DNA of 64,000 nt from Plazaster borealis (lineage: Eukaryota > Echinodermata > Asteroidea > Forcipulatida > Labidiasteridae), in contig CM037461.1 in assembly GCA_021014325.1 (NCBI GenBank), positions 12,801,501 to 12,865,500 on the forward strand, read 5' to 3'. Shown here piece by piece: positions 33,101-48,100 of the stretch (its first letter is position 1; each line of letters opens with the position of its first letter). Below the pieces are notes generated by a model. It was not told where the DNA came from and did not search any database. It was given only the letters and a program-made list of their open reading frames with translations. Made by a program: the position numbers and the translations under genes.

Positions 33101-36100
33101 TGAAATACTCTGTACATAATCAATATAACATTATCAACCCAGTGTTGTATTGCAGTACAATAAGGTGAAGTTGGAACTACATTAGTCTGAGTAACAACAT
33201 TGTGAGGTCTGAGTATCTTGATTTTGAAGAAGAAAAACCAATGTGGGTGTTTTGAAAAAAACAAACAAAAAAACACCCAAGATCTGCTGTAAATAGAAAT
33301 TTATCTCCAAATAATCACTGTTTTTTTCAAGTCACTGTACTCGGTCTTGATTTCAACTGTACCACCTCATTCTTGACATTCAGGAAACGTCAATTACCAA
33401 CTACATAGGAAACCAAAAATAAAACACTTGACACATTGTGCCAGTAAGAAATACTGATACAAAGTTTAAAACACCAAAATCTAGAAATAAATGAAATAAT
33501 TAGACAATGTACCTCATTCACTTCAGGATTAAATAAGATGTGGAGGCCTATGATACATACCTTGTCATCAGCAGTTGGTTGAGGTGCGGGGCTGGACCAA
33601 GTGTCCTCTGCGAAAGCTGATGATCCTTTGTTCTTTATCTTGTCCATCAATTAAAACAATTCAAAATAATATACTAAATTTGTATTACTTTATAAAGAAA
33701 GGGAAAAAAGGCTTCTAATGTGCACTAGGGTGACACTTTTTGGGGTACATCAAAATGTGTACTAAACCAGATTTCATGTGCAAAATATTGAGTGCTTACT
33801 GGAAAGTAATTTAGGTAATTTAAGTATAGATTTTAGTATACTAAAACTTGAAACTGTTGCATTAAATATAATAAACTTGTTTCCACCACTTGTTTAAATG
33901 CCAATAGGTCTCACATTTAGGGAGACATACTGAGCAGAAAGGAATGAAAAAACACAATGATGATAGGTTTATTTCACTTCCATTTTTTAACTGCAATATG
34001 TGGTTGAAAGGGCTAGGCTTTATCAGTAATAATAAGATCCTTACCTGAAAATGTAGGCTATCCACAAGCTCCCTCATTTCTCGTACAGTATCAGGGAAAT
34101 CTGAAACATATTATATCAATAAAAATAACTTTGCATAATAAAATACGTTATCATCAATGTGTCTCGCCATTCAAAGCGTTACACTCTGAGTATGATAATT
34201 TATTAAGTCAGAGAAAGTTTAAATTACAACAGTGTAAATGATGGAATTTCAACTTATGTGACATTTTTATTAAATAATGTTCAGTTCTTTTGCAATGCAA
34301 ATGTCAATGAAAGCAATTCTATAGAACAATTATAAAACAAAGTTTGAAAGAAATAACTTTGCAATCAACAACAGAAAAACTGTAATAACTACCCCCCCCC
34401 AATTTCCCCTCCCATTATACCTTTACGGAGTGTGGTCAGTTCCTGTTTCAGGCGGTTTACTTCTGTTGATAAAAGACCACAGTTGGTGCACTTTTTAGAA
34501 ACAGTATCACACTTCTTTTCTGGCTTTGTCTGCTTTTTCAGGTTTTCGATAATCGTTTCTGCCCTCTGTCGTTCAAGCATCTGAATGACAAAAGAGTGAA
34601 CACATTTTTATTAAAATCTGAAAAAACTTACGCTTATAACTAAACTGTATACAAATAATGAATGTTTATGAGCTAGTGCAATTGTGAGAATTTCATGAGT
34701 TGAATTGAAAGAATGAAATATGGCATGTATCATTCAATGAGGCAAAGTCGAGTTGAATGGAACGTATTCCATCTTTCAACAAATGAAAATATTCTCAGTG
34801 CATGAATGCAAAACATAGCATTATTCCCACTCTAAGTTGACCCTTGTCATTTGATAGGAGGATAAAACCATAATAAAACAAATGTACATACAGGATTGTA
34901 TTCTGGCATCTACTTCTATACTCTATATTATAATAATAAGGTAATAAAAGAGTGGCGATGAGTTCTTAAACGGCCGTTTAAGAACGAGTCCCTACTCTTT
35001 TATTTCCATTCATAAATGCCCTTTTGTTAAAAAGCAAATCTTTTTACAACTAGGCCTATAGACAATCTGTGACAATCTGTTTGAATTGTTTAGTGAATTT
35101 TTCGAAGTTTGTACATTTCAAAAAACTTTTGTAAAATTGTTTGTTTGTGCGCGTTGGTTTGTGTGTACGCGCGTGTACAAAAAGATTACGCGCGGGTACA
35201 CTAGTATGTAATTCCGCGTAAGTAAATTGGCGTAAATGAGCGTGCGCGCCCAACACGCGAAGCCAGCTGGTCTTAAACAGCTCCAGCTATGTCTTTATCA
35301 GCCGTTTAAACACCCCCACGTGACGTGCTCCCCACCAATAGGAATAGCGAAACTGTCTGGGGTATTTATGAGTAATGTATAGTTTATTACTTTTTAGTAG
35401 CAGTAGTATAATGTGTTGTACTGTGGTTTTATAAAAAGTGAGAGATGTATTCAGAAATTTACCATCTTAGGCTTCTTTGCTGGCTTAGGCTTGCTGACAC
35501 TGACAGCGTCAGGCTCACTTAACTCTTCATCATCGTCATGGAAAACCTTTTTCTTGGGAACTCGATGACCCCTTCCACTTTCCCCATCTGAAACGTTTGA
35601 ACTTTCCTCCTCGATGAATTCTAATTCTCGTTTCTTTAGCTCGCTCATCTTGTCTGTGTGGGAACATGGTGGGTTACAAAAATCAAATTAACTTACAGAG
35701 CTGCGATGGTCTTGCCCCAGACAGTTTGGCGTTACCCCTTACGTTATTTAAGAAGTACAACAAAAACAAATTATTATTAAATATAGGCTAACTATATAGG
35801 CTAGGCCTATATGAAAAGACACATTAAGTGACACATCACACACACACAGGTAGACACTGACACAGGACATGGCAATGCATGTGTCACGTGTGCCACATTT
35901 TGTATGATCATCCGGAATTTCTTAAATATTTTGAGTAAAAAATATAATTAAATTAAAAATAATAAAATAATAATAAACAAGTGTAACTCACCATTTGTGC
36001 AGATCACCCTAGCATCGTGCTTCTCCCACCCACCAGCCGGTTCTTTTTGTCCTTTTTTGGGGTATGCAACTTTTCCTGTTATGCAGGGATTTGTGAATAG

Positions 36101-39100
36101 CTCGTTGTTCTGGACAGACGAAGATGGAACAACACTTGTGCTGTTACTATTCATCCACAGAACAAGTGCATATTTTCCCTTGTTATCACCAGCCATAGCT
36201 AATCTTCTAAGTTCTATAATATGTTCAAGTTGGCGTCGGATTGGAGATCGAGCTGGCGGTCAAACTCTTTTTTTTATTCACTACTTTTAGCGCGCAAAAT
36301 AGATTTTCTAAACTTTTAGGCGATTAATCGCGCACAAAACTGCGCGCACGGCCGGGACGTTTAATAATTGCTTAATTTATTGGGCGCGGCATAAAACATT
36401 GGGCTCTAAAATATCGCTGGTCTCAATACTATTATGATTACGCGTACCTTGGACGAACACCAGCTAGTCTTCAAGTCTTGTCCCTGACGACTACGTATAC
36501 AAAATATACATACATGTACTGTACATGTACTGTACATGTGTACGACGTGTGCGTGCGTGGTGAACACGCATATCCTCATCACACACACATCGCATCGTCG
36601 TCCGTGTGTACTTAATTTACTACGACTGACAGTGACAGTGACACTGTGACTGCAGTGTCAGTGTCTTAAGTAAAGTCAGATTGATATGATTGATAGAATC
36701 ACTGGAATTTGAAAAAATATGGACAGTACTGGCAGTGATGAACATGCCAGTAACTGAATTGTTTGAGTCGACATCATGGAAGAAGGACATGAACAACGGA
36801 ATTCACGTAGCTGCTACAAACGTTATTTGTGGAATGACGAAACCGTACCACAACGAACAAAACGCCGTTGGAAACAATGTCAAGATGCTCGGGCAAATAC
36901 ATCGATAGGGAATTCAACTTTCAGCGATGATGATGAAGAAGTAATATTGGTAAGATAAAACGATGTAAACTGGAGTGTGGGGCCTGATCATTGTATTAAT
37001 CAAGTATAATTTTAACTGAATAGAAATAGAATTAGGGCCTACTAATACTATCTAAGTACTACGGTACGAGTACTAGGCCCTACTGACTGTACTATATTAA
37101 GATTACGTACTATTAAATTCTATTTCTATTTTAACTAACTACCTAACTAGACTACGTACATGATCTGATGATGTATCTCTCTGAAATAATTTTGTTTTTG
37201 TATTTTAGTGTATAAATGACATAGATTGACAGAATTCAATTTTTTAATGCAAACTTATTAAAGTATTGAATTAGATAGTGGATATTGCCAGCACTGGCTA
37301 ATTACAAATGAGTAAACGTGATTATTAAGCCAGGATATCGTATAGTGCAATTCTTTTATGCCTACGTCACGTGTAGCTAAAATTACATAAAAAGGTATTA
37401 AATTACACAGATAATTGATTGACCCTTGTTGCCTAGCCTAGTGGAGTAGCACCCGTGATCAAATCCCTGCCGACTCCATTTTTTTTTCATCCAAACAAAC
37501 AATAAGAATATTCTTCTTTTGTTATTAAAAATCTAAATTTATTAAATGGTAGGGTACTAGGTACCACCTTTCCTTTTTCTATGTTGTGGTTTTGTTGCTT
37601 CATCAGATAATTTTGTTTTTAAAGGGAAATAAAGTCTAAAATTCATAAATTTGAAAATTGTCATCAATGGTCTGATTCCCATCTCATGAATATGACGTTA
37701 CAATGACGATGTTGGACTGTTGGTGCGGAACCAGACTTACATTTCTCACAGTAAAATATATAATTTCCAAAAACAGTCACTGCGCATCTTCAGTGCAGTT
37801 CCTTCTTTTAAATGTTTTCTGAAAGAAAGCCGGTGCTGGAAAAATATCCACTGCCTTTGAATTAACCCTTACAGTCCCAATTCCTTCTTATGTCCAAGTG
37901 AAGTATGCCAAAGTGAAGGATTCAGAAAAACTGGGCTGTGGCCGGTAGGCCCATGGCCATATGTTATTTATACAATAACCTATAACAGGGCCACTCATTC
38001 CAATTATTTAAAAATGTGATACCTGGTGCTGGAAGTCCATGGATTTGGCTTTATAAATTACCAATTGTAATAACAAAAAACTAAAATATAATTAAATTTA
38101 TAAAAGACACACAGGATTATGCAGCCACTTATCTGTCCACATTTAATCATCTGGAATTTCTTATCTTATACTAGGTGATTGATAATGATGTTGTTGACAA
38201 TAACCCTACACCAGAAGCTGATGCGTATGATGATTCATCTATCGACAGTGACATAGAACAAAGAGCAAGTGATAACACAGGGTCAGATGTTCAGGTAAAT
38301 TGTATGCATGTGTAGTTCATCGTAATAATATACATCACGTGACTACCATAACTACATGGACATGTGTACTAAATATCGTATAGCCCAAGAAATGAATGTT
38401 TCTGTTAATTTTTTCTGTTTCTTTGTCAACTGGAGCATATCCAAAAACAAGTATCATTCTTGTCTTCTTTCAGGTTTTTTATTTTGTCCAATTGCAGTGG
38501 CCAAAGTGTGGTTGATTGTTTGGTTGATTTGTAATCAACCATTCAAGTGCTCAATTAATTGTTTCATTGTCATACATTGTTTAAATGTAATTACATTTAC
38601 ATTTAAATTTGATTGAGTTTCACATGGCAAAATGCTACATTTTAGAGCGCAGGCCTTTGGCAACTTTACTCAAAATTTAGATGAGTTTAATTAAGATGAG
38701 TGAAAAACACAAAGTCATGTTTCATCTTGCACAGATACCTATGTCCTGCATTTCTGTGGTGCTTAGTTTTAACTTGTTTTTACTTAACACATTTTATTCA
38801 GTCACAGACATCAGATACTCCACCCATTGATGGTGATGAAGAAGAAGATGCAAGCGACATTGAACAACCGTGCATTGGCCATGATCAAGCAGACCAAAGA
38901 AACAACGCGAACGGTGGAGACCGGCCAATATTCCAAGGCTCGGATGTAACAGTAGGCCAGTTGGTTACATTAATATATTCTTATGCACTGCGACACTCAT
39001 TGACCAAACTAGCTGTAGGAGACCTTCTAAAACTAATAGACATAATTTTGGGACCAAATAATGTTCCAGCAAGCCTGTTTTATTTGAAGAAATTTATGCA

Positions 39101-42100
39101 GGTTGATACCGATGAAGAAGTACAAGTACACTACTTTTGTTCCAACTGTTTGCAATACATTGGTATTGTTGCGGAACAATTTGTTGAATGCACTGGTTGT
39201 GAGCAAAGGTTTCTCCAGAGTGACCTCATGAAAGGAGGACACTTTTTTCTTGTCAATTTGTTGAGGTCACAGTTGTGTAACTTATTTAAGGATCCAAAAG
39301 TTCAAAGTGATTTAAGCTACAGAAGTACGCGGCAAATGAACAATCCTGACCACATAGAAGATATTTTCGATGGAGATATGTACAGGTCAGTACCTGGACT
39401 TCAGGGTTGTAGTCATAATATTTCATTGTTACGGAATACAGATGGAGTACCGGTCTTTAAATCATCTAAAGTATCAATCTGGCCTTTGCAATGTGTCATT
39501 AATGAACTTCCTCCTAAAGCACGAAAGGATAACATGTTGCTTGCTGGGCTATGGTTTGGTGATAAAAAACCTGACCCAGCAGTTTTTCTGAAGCCATTTA
39601 TCGAGGAATGTAATGATCTTTCTATCAATGGTTTTTTGTGGACAGAGAATGAGACAGGTCTTCAGAAGGTATCAAAGGTTTGTACATTAGTTTGCTCATG
39701 TGACTCCGTTGCAAGGTGCATGCTCCAGAACATCAAACAGTATAATGGCTATTTCGGCTGTGCGTGGTGTACACAAAAAGGTGAAAGGGTTCCAAAGGGA
39801 AGAGGATTTACTAATGTGTACCCCTATGAAGAGGAACGTGCACCAGATAGGACCCATGAACAAACTTTGGAAGATGCAGAAAATGCACATCACCTTAATA
39901 GGGATGTCAATGGTGTAAAGGGTCCATCTGTTCTGCTTTTACTGTCTTCTTTCAATATTATAGAAGGTTTCAATGTTGACTACCTTCACAACACATTGCT
40001 TGGTGTTTCCAGATACTTTGGGCATCTTTGGTTTGATGCTAGTAGTCATAATGAGGAATATTATGTTGGAAATCAACTTGAGAGTGTTGATGAACGATTA
40101 ACCAGCATTAAACCACCTAACAATGTGTCGCGTTCAACTCGTTCGTTAACACTTAAGCAATACTGGAAAGGATCAGAGTGGCGATCGTGGCTTCTGTTCT
40201 TTTCTCTTCCCTGTTTGGTTGGGATCCTACCAGACAATTACTTGAAGCATTGGTTGCTGTTGGTACATGCTTTGTACTTGCTTCTTTCAACCTCAATTTC
40301 TGAAACTGACCTGGTCAACGCTGAAATAATATTGCAAAAGTTTGTCCTTTTTGTGGAGATTATGTATGGAAAGCAGCACATGACCTACAACATTCATCAA
40401 CTTTTACATGCTGTACAGACAGTTCGGAATTGGGGTCCACTGTGGGTTACCTCTACCTTCGCATTTGAGTCACAAAATGGCACCTTGCTTAAGCTTTTCC
40501 ATGGCACGCAGGGTGTACCAATACAGATAATTGACAACTTCAATGTTTGGAAACACATTCCTATGTTAGTCTCTAATCATATACAAAACTCATCACATGG
40601 TGTTCAGATGTTTTGTGAGTCTTTGTTGGATGGCTACGTATCTACAAAACATGCACAACACATAAATGAAGCAGTTACTGTACTTGGCTGTGTTAGAAAG
40701 CAGAACACATCCTTTAGGGAACGGCAAGTATTAGAAATACATCTAAATAATGTGGTTCCAGCTGTGTTAGATGTATATGACCGTGCAGTGATAAGGAAGG
40801 AGCATGCTTATTCATTCTAGTTCATATGGTAAGGTAACTCGGAGGAACTCTTACACAGTTAAGTTTGAAAATGGATTATTTGGTCTGATAAAACACTTCT
40901 ATGTGGTTGAAAATGAGTGCTATGCCATATTCCATGAGTTAGTAACTGAGAGGAGGAGTATCATGAAAGATGATCAGACTGGTTCAAATGCAAGTCACAT
41001 AAAGCTTGTGAGTAGAATCAAAGAAGATCCTCACGCTTGCCATGCTTCAGATGTGAAAGAACAATGTATCTTCATTGAAAAGGGTAATTTATTTCCACGT
41101 TCGTATGTCTGCACCTTCCCAAATGTTGTAGAAAGTGACTGATTAACATGATGTATCACTATCTTGTTGTTACCTTACAACTGTCCATCTGCAACATGGT
41201 TTAAGCCAATTTATAAATAGTTCAACTTTTTAATGATAGCAATCTTGAGACTGTCACAGATATTACAGAAATCATTTGTGATTTTTTTTCCCTAAACTGA
41301 TTTAATTCCAAAATTAAATTAGACTTTCCTGGTAGTTGAAGTTTGATGGGGAATCTATGTAGTCATCGGGAACACAAATGGGATCACATGAGATTGCGTT
41401 ACTTACCATGTACATGTAGCTTCAAAGATCAGATGAGTACATCTTTTAAAATATATACCATGAATTCCAATAGAGTGGGAAAACCATTAGGGGGAGGTAC
41501 ATCGGCACACCAAGTGTGACCAATGACGTAAAATAATTTAAGTTATAAATAAATACAGTAAATGGTGCACTACTGCACTGATTAATATTTTTAACAGGTG
41601 TGTGATGTAATATGTAAATATACCAAAGGACAATAATGTAGGGCCTACATGTTAACTGTGAATTTAATCTGTAAATTTAAAACACGAGTATTTGTTATAT
41701 TTAAAGGATTTTTAATGTCAGCTTTTAAACATGTTGGTCTTTTAGAGAATTAATTCATTAAAATGTACTTATTTATGTTTTTAGTGGGAATTTTACTCAT
41801 CTGTATAGATAAACTATATAATATGATAACAATTATTCAATTATTATTATGTGTAGTTACAGTGTATAGACAACAAATATTGTGTGTTTGTATATAATTA
41901 TACATAATTTGGGGTTGAACAAAGACAAATTGACTAGAGCAGGATTTGAAGCAACGACCTCCGGATTAACGTGCAGGCGCTCTACCAAATGAGCTATCTA
42001 GCCCTATGTTGGCAGTCTCCCTATTTTATCAATATCTAACATACATATAGGGCTACATAGTTCAGTTGGTAGAGCGCCGGCACATTAATCCTGAGGTCAT

Positions 42101-45100
42101 TGGTTCAAATCCTGCTCTAGTAAATTTTTCTTTGTTCAACCCCAAATTATTTACAATTTACCCAGTCAGTTTCCCTTGTGGTTTAGTTTCCCTTGTGGTT
42201 TATTACTTTATAATTATACATGTTACATGAAACAATCAACATCATTGCAATGCATATAAGGCGAGAGATCTTTTCTCCCCCGGTTCAAAACCGCCCCCCG
42301 GTTAGCTCACCTGGTATCCTCTGTCCCCTTTTATATTCAGTTCGCCCGGTACACGTTCTTCCCGACCCTGTATTAATCCCCTCTGGGGCTGTGACCATAA
42401 AATTGTTGAAGCGGATAGAATAAGTAGCTTAACGAACTCCCTCACCAGAGCTTCCACAGGAGAATAATAGGGCCATGTAATCGGATTAGTTTCTATTGTT
42501 AAGGGATTATTGACCGTAAACTGGGACTAACAGGAGAGTTCCACTATTAAATAGTTACGTTTATATTTTCTTTTTCATCTTGGATATTGTCGCAGACTAT
42601 ATTTATAAAATATTTGAAAAGATCTATACAATTTGATTGAGCAGAAATGTATTTTTCAGCACTTCTCTTCGAGGCGAAATCACTGTTTCTTTTGATGTTT
42701 TTCTCACGAATGAGGGCGCAGTTTGCTTTAATTCGTCTGGTTCCCCTACGCGATCACACGTACGTTTGTCTATAAGTTAGGTTGGGAATCAGATTTGTCT
42801 TTGGACGTGACTTTTATTAATACAGTTTGTGCTTGCAGTAACTGTATTTACAAATGGAAGATCGTCCTCACAATAGTTTTCAATGTAATTATTCGACATT
42901 TATCATAATCTTGTGAAAACGTTTTTACTCAATTTATGACTGTTTCTAAATATTTTTGGACCCTTGGTGTTGAGACACGCATTTATAGGAGTTTTTGTTT
43001 TATATTTACATGTGAATTATCAAACTGGTGCTTCTGATGTTTTTAGTCTGTTACGTTTGTATTTATCTATTTTGTTACTTGTGTTTATAAATAGCTACAT
43101 TTTCATGAATACCGATGAATTGTGTACATCTTAACACAACAATGTAAAACATATTCCCTTGAAAATGTGTTGGACTGCAGTGAAAGCGCACAATTTTACT
43201 AGGAATAGCGTTGTCTGCTTGTTAAAGCCCTGTTCCTAGACGTCTTAAATGCATTGCGTTTAGTAATGTACAATGAAGCCAGACTAAAGTACGCCCTCTG
43301 ACGTTGGGAAATATTGTGTTGGTCCCTAGACTTCTTTAGCGCCTTTCGTGTATTAATGTACAATAAAGCCAGACTAAAGTACGCCCTCTAACGTTAGCAA
43401 ATGTTATCGAATAATAAACCACAAGGGAAACTGACTGGGTACATTTTTAGCAAATAAAAATTGTCAGAATTCCAGCGTTAAACAAAGTTCCACCCAATGA
43501 TACGAATACAAACTTGAGTATTTCATACGTACCAGCGACACACAACATTATAAATATTAATTTTGAAGCTAGCTGGTAGCCTTCATGCAGTGCTTGATAA
43601 CTTGTTTATTAACTTGTTTATCAGAAAGAAACTTTGAAAAGAGTTCTTTGAAACAGTTTTGAAAGAACATGTAGTTGTTGGACACTGTAATATTTTATCC
43701 AAAAATTCAGAAAGCAAAACTCCCAAATCACTCCCGCTGTTTAAACTCCATCGCACAAATTTAGCTATACTATCAGATGATGACTACAATTTACGTCTGA
43801 AATTTTCAACATCTTAGGTTAAATTAAACCCAAATTACGGGGAAAATTGTATCCAGATATTAAGTCAAAGTGCAAGACCCCCAGATTCAAAATTCAGCGT
43901 GAGCATGACCACACTAGCAGGTCAACCGTGCCTGACGGACGGTATAAGCTCAATGCCGGAGAATGCTCCGTGCTTCTTGTGTATGACCACAACGACATTC
44001 TTTGGCAAATTTATTATCTAATGATGCTCAGAGAGCAAACCCTAAAATCACTTTTGCTGTTTCAAACTCCACCAAATTTAAGCTATGATATCAGATGATG
44101 ACTATAATTTACGTCTAAAATTTTCAACATCTTAGGTGAAATTAAACCTGAAATATGAGGAAAATTGTATCCAAATTTACGGTAGTCAAAAGCAACACCC
44201 CCCGAGATTTAAAATAGTGTTGAGCTTGACCGCACATGCCGGCCAACTGTGCCTGAAGACGGCGGTGGCAAGGCCTGATGATGCTCAGAAAAAAAAAAAA
44301 AAAAAATCTCTTTTTGCTTAACTCCACCAAATTTAAGCTATGATATCAGATGATGACTATAATTTACGTCTGAGTTTTCAACATCTTAGGTGAAATTAAA
44401 CCTGAAATATGAGGAAAATTGTATCCAAATTTAGTCAAAGTGCAACACCCCGAGATTGAAAATGCAGTGTGAGCTTGACCGCACATGCTGGCCAACCATG
44501 CTTGACGGACGGCGTGGCTCAAGGCCTGATGATGCTCAGAAAGGAAAACCCTAAAATCTCTTTTGCTGTTTCAAACTCCACCACATTTGAGCTTTGATAT
44601 CAGATATCTCCCCGTTGAGAACGTCGCAACATGTGAACTCTGAACTCTTTTTGTTATTATTTATTTTTATTTTTTATTTTTTTTTTTGGAGCGGGGTAGT
44701 TATAAATATATTTGTGATAGGACGGCCTTGTGGAGGTGCAGGTCATCTTTTGTCTCCTTGTCATTCACTGCATTGGAAGTTTATATATTAAAGTTTGAAA
44801 GATTGGATATACATGTACATGTACGTTTTTTTCTCAGTCTTAGTTATATTTTGTGTATAGTACATTTTATTGTTTTGCCAGTGTAAAGTGTAAAAAAAAT
44901 ACGGGAACAACAACTTGAGCATGAAATCAATAAATTGATTCTTAAAGAGAACTGTTATTTGACATGTATACATGTACGTGCATACTCATATTAAACAATA
45001 ATAAACTAATATTTTCCATAAAACATATTTGTAAAATCGGGGAAAATCATCAAATAAAAATATGCAAATGTTCCAAACTACAGTGTTGCTTCGTTTGTTA

Positions 45101-48100
45101 TTGAAGACACTCTCTCAAGATGGATTGTTCCTGATAAAACAAAAATAATGTTAATAATAGGGGCCTGGTTTGGCTTGGAAAGACAAGTTTAATTAAAAAA
45201 AATTAAAATAAAGCTTCGTTCACATATTCCTTTTGTTCGGAACTCCAAGTCTGTTGGGTTTCATAGTTTTATCATTTGGTGACATTTGTTTTTTGAAAAT
45301 AAAATTAAAATTCATGGATCAGTTACAACTGTCTGTACTGCTCACACGCGCCCACAATATTCATAGCAAGTTCGCCACGATCGTTTTGCTTCAAGCTTGG
45401 TATGCATTGGTATCGATTTTTTATTTCTATGTAAGAAATATAACCAAGTACATTATCGACTCATTCACTTTATATAACAAAATGGTACAGTATCGATACC
45501 AAACTAACTCTAATCGAATGTTTTGCTTCAGCTGATGAGAAAGTCGACCGGAGTTGCTACGCATTTCGCGCGTGCGCACACATGCTCACACGTCAATCGG
45601 AATAAGACGTTTACAACGGAAGCATGGATCTTCTCTCTTTTCTGCAATAATGTCATTTGTGGATATATTTGGTGTTTTCGGACCCATCAAAAGTAAAGAT
45701 GGACATCAAGAATATATCAACGAAATTTCAGCTTTTAAATCAGGTAAAAAAAGAAACATTGACTGCCGTTTTTTTGTGGTGATTTCCAGTACTGGCTTTT
45801 CCATTGTCCCAATTAATCCTTTACGGATTAACTTTCGTGGTTTGGACCATTGTCGGTCTCTGGCGGATTAGTCTCAGCTTTAAATCGTGTCTATTGTTTG
45901 GTACCAGAAGCAGACCCAGGAGTGGAAACTCAGCTACAATGGCCCTTAAGGAAACAGCTTAAAGCTGGGCCAGTTTACCATTCACTTTACCGGACATGGT
46001 AGAATGCCAACCGGTTGTTCACCCGGTTTTAGTAAACCAGGTGGGATACCGGGGGGGCGGTTTTGAACCGGGGGAGAAAAGATCTCTCGCCTAAATGTGT
46101 GGGGTTTTTTCCTTTTCTTATTTCTAGAGTTGCCCCCTTTTTTTGGGGGGGGGGGGAGGCAATGGAGAACCATGACTTTTGTTGTCAGATTTCAAATTTT
46201 CACATGTTCACTATGGTTCACTTGGCACATGGAGAGGACTGATTGCATGGTGTTTTAGTAATAAAGAAATTATTATATATATTAGGCAACAGTTTTAACT
46301 GAGAAACTGCACATAATTAGTATATGTTGTTTAATGTATTGAAGAGGCTTCATTGAGAATGCCAAATGTTCTGAAGTTTTTCAGGAGCTTCATTTTAGGG
46401 CCATGTCAAAAAGGAAGTTTACAGAGAACTTGGTTCCTGAGCCAGGAAAGTCCACATTGAATATATCTTTTTTTCTGTGAATTTCCATACAAGGTTAGAG
46501 AATGTGCTACCCAGGTGTCTCTGTTCATTTGGTTGGCTCCAAATTGACTGTGAATATTGCATTTTGTGACCAGAGCATCACTTTCTAAAGATTTAGGAAC
46601 ATTTAAAAAGGATAGCTTTCAGTATCATTTGCCGTTTAGATGAATGTATTTGACTTAAAATAAAACTCTTATCCATTGATTTTGAACAAAAGATGACTGT
46701 TTGTATTCACTTTTTAAGTCATTAAGTCTTTCTTGTTTTGTGTCAATTAAATGCACTTCTTACAATGTCGTGATATTATGCAGGCTGTGATTGTAATTAA
46801 ACCTATGCAATCAAACACGCGTATCATTCAGTGATTTTTTCCTAGGTCCTGGCATTCAATGCATCTCAACAAAATTAATGCAAAAGCTGTAAAGGATTTC
46901 TAGGGATAAAATCGGTAAGCTATATGGTGTTTCCATGATAACAGTTGTACTAACATCATATTCAATATGATGTGAGATCAGGATATAATACATGTCCCAA
47001 TGTCCAGCCACCATGGTCTTCACTAATTGGGCCGTCATGGTGTTCCATTAGCCTCCATTGTGTTCACTTCATCCCTTATGGTGTTTACATGGGCCACCAT
47101 GGTGTTTACATGGGCCACCATGGTGTTCACATAGGCCACCGTGGTGTTCAATTTAGCCTTCATTCATCCCTTATGGTGTTTACATGGGCCACCATGGTGT
47201 TTACATGGGCCACCATGGTGTTCACATAGGCCACCGTGGTGTTCAATTTAGCCTTCATAAGGGCCAGCATGATGTATACTTCGTCCATTCTCTATGGTCC
47301 ATTATGGTATTTACATGGGCCACCATGGTGTTATGCGTGGCCATCTTGGTGTTTACATAGGCTACCATGGTGTTTACATGGGCCACCATGGTGTTCACTT
47401 CATCCTAAATGGTGTTTACTTGGGCTACCATGGTGTTTAATTTCGCCATGTTGGTGTCCACATGGGGTCACCATTGTGTCCAAATGGACCACCATGCTGT
47501 CCACATGGGGTAACCATGGTGTCCCCATGAGGTCTCAATGGTGCCCCCATGGGCCACCATGGGGTCACCATGGGCCAAATGGGCCACCATGTGTTCACAT
47601 GGGCCACCATGGTGTTCATTTGTGAACACCATGTAAACACCATGGTGGCCCATATGACACCATGGTTTCCACAGGGGCCACCATGGTGTCCAAATGGGTC
47701 ACCATGGTGTCCCGATTGGCCACCAAGGTGTTTACTTGGGGTCACTATCATGGGCCACCTTGGTGTCCCATTGGCCACCATGGTGACCCCATGGGCCACC
47801 ATGGTGACCCCCATGGACCACCATAGTGTCCACATGGGCCACAATGGTGACCCCATGTGGACACCATGGTTGCCGTTGTGGACACCATGGTGGCCCATGG
47901 AGAGCCCATTTGAAGCCCATTTGAACACCATGGTGGCCCATGGGGGTCCATGGTGGCCCATATGAACACCATGGTGGTCTTTGTGGACACCATGGTGCCC
48001 ATGGGGTCACCATGGTGGCCACTGAGGACACCATGGTGTCCCCATGGGGATCCCATGGTGTCTCCATGGGACACCATGGTGGCCAATGTGGACCCAATGG

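Noticed and set aside
41935..42120. Functional tRNA genes
   Set aside because: A and B boxes are present, but the anticodon stem does not pair and T33 is missing; the two copies form a hairpin.
45650..45743. First exon of a host gene
   Set aside because: A good ATG and donor-like site exist, but no partner exon or family could be identified.
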